In this document: one piece after another, positions 8,042 through 14,726 of the stretch | How the letters are laid out: each line of letters begins with the position of its first letter | Position numbering within the stretch: the first letter of the stretch is position 1 | Origin: JAZQNF01 sp045641505 | Lineage (GTDB): Bacteria; Bacillota; Clostridia; Lachnospirales; Bianqueaceae | DNA: 26,502 bases | NCBI GenBank assembly: GCA_045641505.1 | Contig: JAZUHB010000103.1 | Span: forward strand, 1-26,502 | Direction of reading: 5' to 3' | Translations under genes and position numbers: made by a program | Notes under the pieces: generated by a model | What the model was told of the DNA's origin: nothing | Database searches by the model: none | What the model saw: only the letters and a program-made list of their open reading frames with translations

Positions 8042-8134
8042 TCCGTTGCGAATGAAAACGGATGCTCCGCTGATATGAAGCCCTGAGGAAGTGTGCATAT
8101 ATTATTGAGTGTCTATGAAGAAAGGGAAAATAAA
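8042..8134 (+). promoter_or_regulatory. rplS 5' leader with a small hairpin
   Basis: The predicted untranslated leader contains TCCGTT/AACGGA (8042-8047 with 8057-8062) and an AT-rich stretch before the RBS-like AAAGGGAA. L19 leaders with autoregulatory structure are known in other Gram-positives; I cannot show that this is one from sequence alone. Confidence 0.25.
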
Positions 8135-8482
8135 ATGAATCCGGAAATCATCAAACAGATCGAGAGCGAACAGCTCAAGCAGGATGTTCCTCAGTTTGCC
8201 ATCGGCGACACCGTCCGTGTCTATGCCCGCATCACTGAAGGCACCCGTACCCGTACCCAGATGTTCGAAGGCGTCGTCACCCGCCGTCAGAACGGTGGTC
8301 TGAACGAGAACTTCACCGTCCGCCGCATCGCCTACGGCGTCGGCACCGAGAAGACCTGGCCTCTGCACTGCCCCGACATCGAGAAGATCGAAGTCGTCCG
8401 CAAGGGAAAGGTCCGCCGCGCGAAGCTGTTCTATCTGCGCGATCGTATCGGTAAGGCCGCGAAGGTCAAGGAAAAGATCTAA
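8135..8482 (+). CDS. rplS: 50S ribosomal protein bL19
   Basis: A 115-aa protein, exactly the normal length when started at the ATG at 8135 (MNPEIIKQIE), which has AAAGGG upstream. Motifs: FAIGDTVRVYARITEG, RTQMFEGVVTRRQNGG, FTVRRIAYGVGTEKTWPLHC, then a basic KVRRAKLFYLRDRIGKAA end. L19 sits at the 30S-50S interface. It has its own promoter upstream and a terminator 12 bases downstream, so it is mainly monocistronic. Confidence 0.97.
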   Translation: MNPEIIKQIESEQLKQDVPQFAIGDTVRVYARITEGTRTRTQMFEGVVTRRQNGGLNENFTVRRIAYGVGTEKTWPLHCPDIEKIEVVRKGKVRRAKLFYLRDRIGKAAKVKEKI

Positions 8483-8493
8483 AGTTTCTGGAG

Positions 8494-8520
8494 AAGGGGC
8501 GCGATTGCTGCCCCTTTTTC
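8494..8520 (+). terminator. Terminator after rplS
   Basis: AAGGGGC (8494-8500) pairs with GCCCCTT (8510-8516) around a 9-nt loop, with five T at 8515-8519. It stands between rplS and the signal peptidase-like gene, whose start is only 22 bases further on. Confidence 0.75.
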
Positions 8521-8541
8521 TGCATTCAAGAGTGAACCATT

Positions 8542-9114
8542 ATGGCTAAGAAGAAGAAAAACAAGACACGCTTTTCTTTGCGGGACCTGAATTTCCTCTG
8601 GCAGATCGCCATGATTCTGGTGCTCGCGTTCGTGCTGGTCACCTTCATCGGCAGCGCCGTGAAGATCGACTCGGAGAGCATGGCGCCGTCTGTTACGGAA
8701 GGTCAGTACGTGCTGACCAGCAAGCTGTTCTACCATCGGTTCGAGATCCTGGGTCACGAGATCCAGCTGAAGAGCCCGGGCCGCGGCGACATGCTGCTCT
8801 ATTCCAAGGACGGTGAAACGAAGTATATCGGCCGTGTGGTCGGGCTGCCCGGCGATACGGTCGCGATCGACGCCGAAACCGGTGCCGTTACCGTGAACTC
8901 CATCCCCTACGCGGAAGCGGCAGGCTCCTATGCGCCGGGCGAGCGTGAATATCCCGTCCAGCTGGGGGCGGGGGAGTATTTCCTCCTCTGCGACAGCAGC
9001 GAGAAGGGTCCGGACAGCCGCAGCGCGTCCGTGGCCAACGTCAGCGCCTCCGAGATCGAAGGGAAGCTTCTCTTCGTGATCTGGCCGTTCGAGGCCTGGG
9101 GGCTCGTAAAATAA
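8542..9114 (+). CDS. lepB: Signal peptidase I-like protein with a Gly at the catalytic Lys position
   Basis: A 190-aa protein with a basic start (KKKKNK) and one membrane helix (about 19-39), the single-span topology of Gram-positive type I signal peptidases. Box B is ESMAPSV, with nucleophile Ser46. Box D reads YIGRVVGLPGDTV (95-107): the residue normally Lys before Arg-x-x-Gly-x-Pro-Gly-Asp is Gly97. Box E reads LLCDSSEKGPDSRS, where GDNR is degenerate but the DSR part is kept. These enzymes release signal peptides from exported proteins. Because the Ser/Lys dyad is broken, activity is uncertain; Lys94 lies three residues before Gly97. Position after rplS is the classic lepB place. Terminators lie on both sides and no clear promoter is seen, so expression probably comes from read-through. 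Confidence 0.82.
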   Translation: MAKKKKNKTRFSLRDLNFLWQIAMILVLAFVLVTFIGSAVKIDSESMAPSVTEGQYVLTSKLFYHRFEILGHEIQLKSPGRGDMLLYSKDGETKYIGRVVGLPGDTVAIDAETGAVTVNSIPYAEAAGSYAPGEREYPVQLGAGEYFLLCDSSEKGPDSRSASVANVSASEIEGKLLFVIWPFEAWGLVK

Positions 9115-9122
9115 GCAAACCG

Positions 9123-9160
9123 AAAGACCCGGGGACCTATCTCCGGGTCTTTGTCTTTTT
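9123..9160 (+). terminator. Strong terminator after the signal peptidase-like gene
   Basis: AAAGACCCGGGG (9123-9134) pairs with CTCCGGGTCTTT (9141-9152), 12 bp with one wobble and a 6-nt loop, followed by GTCTTTTT. Confidence 0.88.
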
Positions 9161-9187
9161 CGGCAGAATTTCGTACAAGGGAAAAAC

Positions 9188-10114
9188 ATGGCAGAATCAT
9201 TCGAAGCGAAAAGCGTGAACTGGTATCCGGGACACATGGCTAAGACCAAGCGCCAGATGGAGGAGAGCATCCGCCTGGTGGACGCGGTGGTCGAGGTGGT
9301 GGACGCCCGCATCCCCGCGAGCAGCAAGAACCCGTACCTGAACCAGCTCTGGCAGAAGCGCCCGCGGGTGCTCGTGCTAAACAAGGCGGACCTGGCGGAC
9401 CCGAGGGTCACGGCGCAGTGGAAGAGCTACTACGAGAGCCTCGGCTACGGCGTGGTGACGGCGGATTCGCTGCACGGCCGCGCGTCCAAGGAGATCACCC
9501 AGAAGGTGCTGGAGGTCTGCCGCGAGAAGATCGAGCGGGACAAGGCGAAGGGCATGACCCGGCCGGTCCGCATGATGGTCTCGGGCATCCCGAACACGGG
9601 AAAATCCACGCTGATCAACCAGCTGACGGGCCGCGCGGGCGGCGCGAAGACCGGCGATAAGCCCGGCGTCACGAAGAGCCAGCAGTGGCTGAAGGTGACG
9701 ACCGGCGGCGGAGTCACGCTCGAAATGCTCGACACGCCCGGCATCCTCTGGCCGAAGTTCGACGATCCGGCGGTCGGCGAGAAGATCGCGCTGATCGGCT
9801 CGATCAACGAGGAAATCCTGAACGAATACGCGCTGGCCTGCTCCCTGCTGGAGCGGCTGAAGGCGCGCTACCCGGAGGAGCTCTCCGCTCGCTACAAGCT
9901 GAGCGCGGAGGAAATGGACGTGCCCGGCGACTTCCTGATCGAGACCGTCGGGAAGAAGCGCGGACATCTGCGGAGCGGCGGTCTCGTGGACGTGGAGCGG
10001 ACCGCGAAGATCCTGCTCGACGAGTTCCGCGGCGGCAAGATCGGCCGCGTCAGCCTGGAGAGCCCGGACGAGCTCGCGGCGGAGCCGAAGGAGGCCGGAC
10101 GTGCCGAAGACTGA
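9188..10114 (+). CDS. rbgA: Ribosome biogenesis GTPase RbgA (YlqF)
   Basis: A 308-aa circularly permuted GTPase. The order is G4 NKAD (65-68), then G1 GIPNTGKST (133-141), then G3 DTPG (182-185), which defines the YlqF/YawG class. The N-terminal NWYPGHMAKT is the family's signature. The C-terminal ANTAR-like helical region runs from about 200. It is needed for a late step of 50S assembly, including uL16 incorporation. RBS AAGGG precedes the ATG. Only 27 bases separate it from the upstream terminator, so where its transcription begins is unclear; this is the first gene of the long cluster that continues to 19123. It overlaps rnhB by 14 bases. Confidence 0.96.
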   Translation: MAESFEAKSVNWYPGHMAKTKRQMEESIRLVDAVVEVVDARIPASSKNPYLNQLWQKRPRVLVLNKADLADPRVTAQWKSYYESLGYGVVTADSLHGRASKEITQKVLEVCREKIERDKAKGMTRPVRMMVSGIPNTGKSTLINQLTGRAGGAKTGDKPGVTKSQQWLKVTTGGGVTLEMLDTPGILWPKFDDPAVGEKIALIGSINEEILNEYALACSLLERLKARYPEELSARYKLSAEEMDVPGDFLIETVGKKRGHLRSGGLVDVERTAKILLDEFRGGKIGRVSLESPDELAAEPKEAGRAED

Positions 10115-10742
10115 CCTGAAAGCCAAATACGAGGCCATGTCCGTCTACGAACGGGACGCGTGGCTTCAGGGCTATACCTACATCGCCGGCATGGACGAGG
10201 CCGGCCGCGGACCCCTGGCGGGGCCCGTGGTAGCGGCGGCGGTGATCCTCGACCCGGAGAACCCCGTCTACGGCGTGGACGATTCCAAGAAGCTTTCGCC
10301 CGCCCGCCGGCAGGCGCTCAAGAAGGAGATCGAGGAGAAGGCCGTGGCCGTGTCCGTCGGCATGGCGGACGTGGAGACCATCGACCGGATCAACATCCTC
10401 GAGGCCACGAAGCTCGCGATGAAGCGCGCCGTGGAGGGCCTGGCCTTCACGCCGGAGATCGTGCTGGTGGACGCGGTGAAGCTGGATCTGGCGCGGCTGC
10501 CCGAGGTGCCCATCATCAAGGGCGACTCACTCTCGGTCTCCATCGCCGCGGCATCCATCGTCGCGAAGGAGACGCGGGACGACATCCTGCGCATGTACGA
10601 CGAGCTGTATCCGGAGTACGGCTTCGCGCAGCACAAGGGCTACGGCACGGCGGCCCACTACGCGGCCATCGAGAAATACGGCGTTCTGCCGATCCACCGG
10701 CAGAGCTTTCTGAAAAGCTTTTGGGAGAAGGGAAATCTCTGA
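10101..10742 (+). CDS. rnhB: Ribonuclease HII
   Basis: A 213-aa protein. A GTG start at 10101 is chosen because AAGGAGG lies 6 bases upstream, inside the end of rbgA; an ATG at 10137 is the alternative. Motifs: YIAGMDEAGRGPLAGPVVAA (28-47) with metal-binding Asp32 and Glu33, VDDSKKL (59-65), LVDAV with Asp124, KGDSLSVSIAAASIVAKETRD (140-160) and HKGYGTAAH. It cuts RNA in RNA-DNA hybrids and removes misincorporated ribonucleotides. Its TGA overlaps the yraN ATG. Confidence 0.97.
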   Translation: MPKTDLKAKYEAMSVYERDAWLQGYTYIAGMDEAGRGPLAGPVVAAAVILDPENPVYGVDDSKKLSPARRQALKKEIEEKAVAVSVGMADVETIDRINILEATKLAMKRAVEGLAFTPEIVLVDAVKLDLARLPEVPIIKGDSLSVSIAAASIVAKETRDDILRMYDELYPEYGFAQHKGYGTAAHYAAIEKYGVLPIHRQSFLKSFWEKGNL

Positions 10743-11110
10743 TGCGGATCGGAAACGAAACGGGAAGCGCGGCGGAGGACCGTGCGGCGGAGTATCTGGA
10801 GCAGAAGGGCTACGAGATCCTCGCGCGGAATTTCGTCTGCCGGGAGGGCGAGCTCGACCTCGTCGCCCGGACCGGGAACACGCTGGTCTTCGTCGAGGTG
10901 AAGTACCGCCGGAACACCGTGTCCGGCACGCCGGCGGAGGCGGTCGACTTCGGGAAAATCCGGCGGCTCGGCCTCGCCGCGGCGGCGTATCTCGCGCGAA
11001 ACGGCGGCTGGGACGGACCGCGCCGTTTCGACCTGATCGGCATCACCGGGCTCCGGATGGAGCATCTCCGCCATATGGAAAACGCGTTCCTGCCCCCGGG
11101 GCTGGACTGA
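10742..11110 (+). CDS. yraN: YraN family protein (UPF0102), endonuclease-like fold
   Basis: A 122-aa protein, the normal size. The start is the ATG of the TGATG overlap with rnhB. The PD-(D/E)xK-type core is visible: REGELDLVAR (34-43) with Glu37 and Asp39, then LVFVEVKYR (48-56) with Glu52 and Lys54. The N-terminal helix GSAAEDRAAEYLEQKGYEIL is typical. The rnhB-yraN pairing is widely conserved; the fold resembles Holliday-junction and restriction nucleases, but the cellular role is not established. Confidence 0.93.
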   Translation: MRIGNETGSAAEDRAAEYLEQKGYEILARNFVCREGELDLVARTGNTLVFVEVKYRRNTVSGTPAEAVDFGKIRRLGLAAAAYLARNGGWDGPRRFDLIGITGLRMEHLRHMENAFLPPGLD

Positions 11111-11119
11111 AGGAGCGAT

Positions 11120-11956
11120 ATGAAACTGAATGAAAACCAAGCGGCGCTGCACTCTCTGGCGGGCCTCGACTACCTGAGCTTCAAAAGCTTCGACGAGACC
11201 GGCCTGGTGCGGCATCTCTTTTCCACCCGGCACGGCGGCGTGTCCGTCGGGCCCTTCGCCTCGATGGACCTCTCCTTCAACCGGGGCGACGATCCGGACG
11301 CCGTGCGCGAGAACTACCGCCGCATCTGCGCGGCCGCAGGCATCTATCCGGGCAATCTGGTCTGCGCGAAGCAGGTGCACGGGACGAACATCGTCTACGT
11401 GGATCAGCGGGACCGCGGCAAGGGCGTCACGGCGCCGAACGATCTCGAGGACGTGGACGGTCTGATCACGGACCGGCCGCAGGTGGCGCTCGTCACCTTC
11501 CACGCGGACTGCGTGCCGCTGTTCTTCCTCGATCCGGTGAAGAAGGTGATCGGTCTGGCCCACGCGGGCTGGCGCGGCACCGTGGCCGGCATCGGCGGGA
11601 AGATGGTGCGGCGCTTCCGGGACGACTTCGGCTCGGATCCCTCGGACATCCTCGCGGGCATCGGCCCCTCGGTGGGACCCTGCTGCTTCGAGGTCGGGCC
11701 GGAGGTCGCGGAGAAATTCCGCGAGGCCTACCCGGAGATCTTCCACGCGAACATCATCCTGCCGGGCCGCCGGGAGGGAAAGAACCAGATCGACCTGTGG
11801 AAGGCGAACGCGATCGACCTGATGCTCGCGGGCATCACCCGCCGGAATCTTTCCGTGGCGGAATGCTGCACCTGCTGCCAGCCGGAGGAGTTCTTCTCCC
11901 ACCGGAAGACCGGAAACGAGCGGGGCAGCATGATCTCCCTGATGGAACTGAAATAA
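11120..11956 (+). CDS. pgeF: Purine-nucleoside/peptidoglycan-editing factor, YfiH/PgeF family
   Basis: A 278-aa multicopper-polyphenol-oxidoreductase-fold protein. Motifs: LFSTRHGGVS, CAKQVHGTNI, FHADCVPLFF (about 129-138), LAHAGWRGTV (about 148-157), GIGPSVGPCCFEVG and the C-terminal FFSHRKTG. The conserved His and Cys residues that bind zinc are all present. Family members have been described as purine-nucleoside phosphorylase/adenosine deaminase-type enzymes, and in E. coli as a factor keeping L-Ala at position 1 of the stem peptide. Which role applies here is unknown. It starts 9 bases after yraN with GGAG upstream. Confidence 0.93.
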   Translation: MKLNENQAALHSLAGLDYLSFKSFDETGLVRHLFSTRHGGVSVGPFASMDLSFNRGDDPDAVRENYRRICAAAGIYPGNLVCAKQVHGTNIVYVDQRDRGKGVTAPNDLEDVDGLITDRPQVALVTFHADCVPLFFLDPVKKVIGLAHAGWRGTVAGIGGKMVRRFRDDFGSDPSDILAGIGPSVGPCCFEVGPEVAEKFREAYPEIFHANIILPGRREGKNQIDLWKANAIDLMLAGITRRNLSVAECCTCCQPEEFFSHRKTGNERGSMISLMELK

Positions 11957-11975
11957 GACCGAAAAGAGGATATCC

Positions 11976-13280
11976 ATGGAACAGCTGATCACCTCCGTCG
12001 CCCGCGGCTCCGTGGGCGAGGCGCTGGGCTTCGAGGCGGGAGACAAGCTCCTGGCCATCGACGGCAACGAGATCGAGGACGTGCTGGATTACTATTTCTT
12101 CACGGACGCGGAGCGCTTCACCCTGAGCGTCGAGACGAAGCAGGGCGGCCGCGCCGAGGTGCCCGTGGAGCTCGCGCCCGGCGAGGAGCTGGGGCTCGGC
12201 TTCGGCGACGAATTCATGGGCTGCTACCGGCACTGCGCCAACAAGTGCATGTTCTGCTTCATCGACCAGCTGCCGAAGGGTCTGCGCGACACGCTCTATT
12301 TCAAGGACGACGATTCGCGCCTGTCCTTCCTGAACGGCAACTACATCACGATGACGAACATGAGCGAGCGTGATTTCGAGAAGATCATCCGCTATCACAT
12401 GTCCCCCATCAACGTCTCCGTGCACACCACCGATCCGGAGCTTCGGGTGAAGATGCTGAAAAATCCCCGGGCCGCCGAGGTGAACGAACGGCTCGCGCGG
12501 CTGGCGGAGGCGGGCATCACCCTGAACGGGCAGATCGTCCTCTGCAAGGGCGTAAACGACGGCGACGCGCTGGAGAAGACCGTGCGGGACCTGTTCGCCC
12601 TCGCGCCCGCGATGCAGTCCTTGAGCATCGTGCCCGTGGGCCTGAGCCGCTTCCGGGAGGGCCTCTATCCGCTGGAGCCCTTCGACGCGGAGGACGCCCG
12701 CGCGCTCATCGCCCGGGCCGAGGCGTGGCAGGCGGAGTTTTTCGAAAAGACCGGCCTTCATTTCGTGCATCTTTCCGATGAGTTCTACTCCCTCGCGGGC
12801 ACGGACGTCCCGCCGGAGGAGAGCTACGACGGTTATCTTCAGATCGAGAACGGCGTCGGCATGATGCGGCTCTTCCTGAACGAGGCGGAGGAGTATCTTT
12901 GCGGGAAGCGCGTGCGGCCTCTCCGCCGCGGCCGTCTCACCGTGGTGACCGCCCCCTGCGCGGCGCCCTATATCCGCCGGATCGCGGACGAAGCCGGAAG
13001 GCTGGTGCCGCGGCGGAAAATCGAGATCCGGGAGATCCGAAACGAGTTCTTCGGCGAGCACATCACCGTGACCGGGCTCCTCACCGGCACCGATCTGATC
13101 GCGCAGCTTTCGGGCACCGATCTGGGCGACCGGGTGCTCCTGCCGGGCAATCTGTTCCGCGGCGAGGAGACCCTGATGCTGGACGACCTCACCCTGGCGG
13201 ACCTCGAAAAGGCTTTACAGAAGCCCCTGAAAGTAGTAAAATCTTCGGGAAGAGATTTTGCGGAGGCACTCCTTAGCTGA
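11976..13280 (+). CDS. PDZ-radical SAM-DUF512 protein
   Basis: A 434-aa three-part protein. Residues 1-70 are PDZ-like (VARGSVGEALGFEAGDKLLAIDG region). The radical SAM cluster is C87-x3-C91-x2-C94 in HCANKCMFCFIDQLPKG, followed by DDDSRLSFLNGNYITMTN. The rest (about 240-434) is DUF512, with SIVPVGLSRFREGLYPLEPF and the GDRVLLPGNLFRGEE end. Clostridia and cyanobacteria carry this family, very often next to der; its substrate is unknown. AAAAGAGG lies before the ATG. The last 25 codons contain rare TTA, GTA and AGA codons because a promoter for der appears to be embedded there, and its stop codon lies inside a hairpin. Confidence 0.93.
   Translation: MEQLITSVARGSVGEALGFEAGDKLLAIDGNEIEDVLDYYFFTDAERFTLSVETKQGGRAEVPVELAPGEELGLGFGDEFMGCYRHCANKCMFCFIDQLPKGLRDTLYFKDDDSRLSFLNGNYITMTNMSERDFEKIIRYHMSPINVSVHTTDPELRVKMLKNPRAAEVNERLARLAEAGITLNGQIVLCKGVNDGDALEKTVRDLFALAPAMQSLSIVPVGLSRFREGLYPLEPFDAEDARALIARAEAWQAEFFEKTGLHFVHLSDEFYSLAGTDVPPEESYDGYLQIENGVGMMRLFLNEAEEYLCGKRVRPLRRGRLTVVTAPCAAPYIRRIADEAGRLVPRRKIEIREIRNEFFGEHITVTGLLTGTDLIAQLSGTDLGDRVLLPGNLFRGEETLMLDDLTLADLEKALQKPLKVVKSSGRDFAEALLS
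13214..13242 (+). promoter_or_regulatory. Internal promoter for der inside the DUF512 gene
   Basis: TTTACA at 13214-13219, 17 bases, then TAAAAT at 13237-13242; each hexamer has one departure from consensus. The region is AT-richer than the surrounding gene. The start site would be about 13249, about 113 bases before the der ATG and just ahead of the hairpin at 13264-13284. Confidence 0.6.
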
Positions 13281-13294
13281 GTGCTTTCGTTTTT
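13264..13294 (+). terminator. Terminator or attenuator overlapping the DUF512 stop codon
   Basis: GCACTC (13266-13271) pairs with GAGTGC (13279-13284), extendable to 8 bp with A-T and G-T pairs, loop 7 nt, followed by TTTCGTTTTT. The TGA stop (13278-13280) is inside the 3' part of the hairpin. The stem is modest, so partial termination is likely. Confidence 0.5.
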
Positions 13295-13361
13295 CAGAAA
13301 CCGTTCCGCGGCGGCCTCCCTCCGGAGCCCCGGCGCGGCGCGAGTTCGGAAAGGCAGTTCA

Positions 13362-14693
13362 ATGAAACCCATCGTAGCCATCGTGGGACGCCCCAACGTG
13401 GGCAAGTCCACGTTATTCAACAAAATCGCCGGACACCGGGTCTCCATCGTCAAGGACACCCCCGGCGTCACCCGCGACCGCATCTATGCCGAGGCGGAGT
13501 GGACCGGACATGAGTTCACGATGATCGACACGGGCGGCATCGAGCCGAAGACCGACGACCTGATCCTGGGCTATATGCGGCAGCAGGCGCAGCTCGCCAT
13601 CGACACCGCGGACGCGATCATCTTCGTCACCGACGCCCAGACCGGCCTCACCGACGCCGACCACGCCGTGGGCGACATGCTCCGCCGCGCCGCGAAGCCC
13701 GTCGTCATCGCCGTCAACAAGCTGGACGACATGCAGGACGTCACCCCCATCTACGAGTTCTACGAGCTGGGACTCGGCGATCCCTACCCCGTCAGCGCGG
13801 AGCAGGGCAAGGGCGTGGGCGATCTGCTGGACGCCGTCGTGGAGGTCCTTCCCGCCGCCGAGGCGGCTGAGGAAGAGGAGGACGTGATCCGCGTCGCCAT
13901 CATCGGCAAGCCCAACGTGGGCAAATCCTCGCTGGTCAACCGTCTGCTGGGCGAGAACCGGGTGATCGTCTCGAACATCGCCGGCACCACCCGCGACGCC
14001 ATCGATACGCCCCTGGAGCGGAACGGCCGCCGCTATGTCTTCATCGACACCGCCGGCATCCGCCGCCAGAGCCACATCCATGAGGAGATCGAGCGCTTCT
14101 CCGTGGTCCGCGCCGTCGCCGCTGTCGAGCGGGCCGACGTGGTCATCACCGTGATCGACGCGGTCGAGGGCATCACCGAGCAGGACGCGAAGATCGCGGG
14201 CCTCGCCCACGACAACGGCAAGGCCTCCATCATCGCGGTCAACAAGTGGGACGCCATCGAGAAGGATGACAAGACCATGAACCGCTTCTCCGAGGAGGTC
14301 GACAAGATCCTGAGCTTCATGCCCTACGCGGAAAAGCTCTTCATCTCCGCCGCCACCGGGCAGCGGGTCGAGAAGATTTTCGAGACCGTCGACGCCGTGG
14401 CCGATTCCAATTCGATGCGCATCGGCACGGGCGTCCTGAACGACATCCTCTACGACGCGATGGCGATGAACCAGCCGCCGAGCGACAAGGGCCGCCGCCT
14501 CAAGATCTTCTACATGACCCAGGTGGGCACCAAGCCCCCGACCTTCGTGGTCTTCGTCAACGACCGCGAGCTGATGCACTATTCCTACACCCGTTATCTC
14601 GAAAACTGCCTGCGCAAGACCTTCGGCTTCAAGGGCACGCCCCTCAAGTTCATCATCCGCGAGCGGGGCGAGCTCTCCGAGCGCTTCGAGTAA
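13362..14693 (+). CDS. der: Ribosome-associated double GTPase Der (EngA)
   Basis: A 443-aa protein. The ATG at 13362 is chosen because the protein then begins MKPIVAIVGRPNVGKST, as in all Der proteins, with GGAAAGG upstream; an earlier GTG (13281) would add 27 atypical residues. First G domain: GRPNVGKST (9-17), DTPGVTRDR, DTGG, NKLD. Second: GKPNVGKSS (about 181), GTTRDAIDT, DTAGIRR, NKWD. A C-terminal KH-like domain follows (about 355-443). Der is essential for 50S maturation. 33 bases separate it from gltX. Confidence 0.97.
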   Translation: MKPIVAIVGRPNVGKSTLFNKIAGHRVSIVKDTPGVTRDRIYAEAEWTGHEFTMIDTGGIEPKTDDLILGYMRQQAQLAIDTADAIIFVTDAQTGLTDADHAVGDMLRRAAKPVVIAVNKLDDMQDVTPIYEFYELGLGDPYPVSAEQGKGVGDLLDAVVEVLPAAEAAEEEEDVIRVAIIGKPNVGKSSLVNRLLGENRVIVSNIAGTTRDAIDTPLERNGRRYVFIDTAGIRRQSHIHEEIERFSVVRAVAAVERADVVITVIDAVEGITEQDAKIAGLAHDNGKASIIAVNKWDAIEKDDKTMNRFSEEVDKILSFMPYAEKLFISAATGQRVEKIFETVDAVADSNSMRIGTGVLNDILYDAMAMNQPPSDKGRRLKIFYMTQVGTKPPTFVVFVNDRELMHYSYTRYLENCLRKTFGFKGTPLKFIIRERGELSERFE

Positions 14694-14726
14694 GTTTTCC
14701 CATCAATTTTCAAGGAGTTTCCTGCC

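Noticed and set aside
14694..14726. T-box or other leader before gltX
   Set aside because: Only 33 bases separate der from gltX; too short for a T-box and no such motif is seen.
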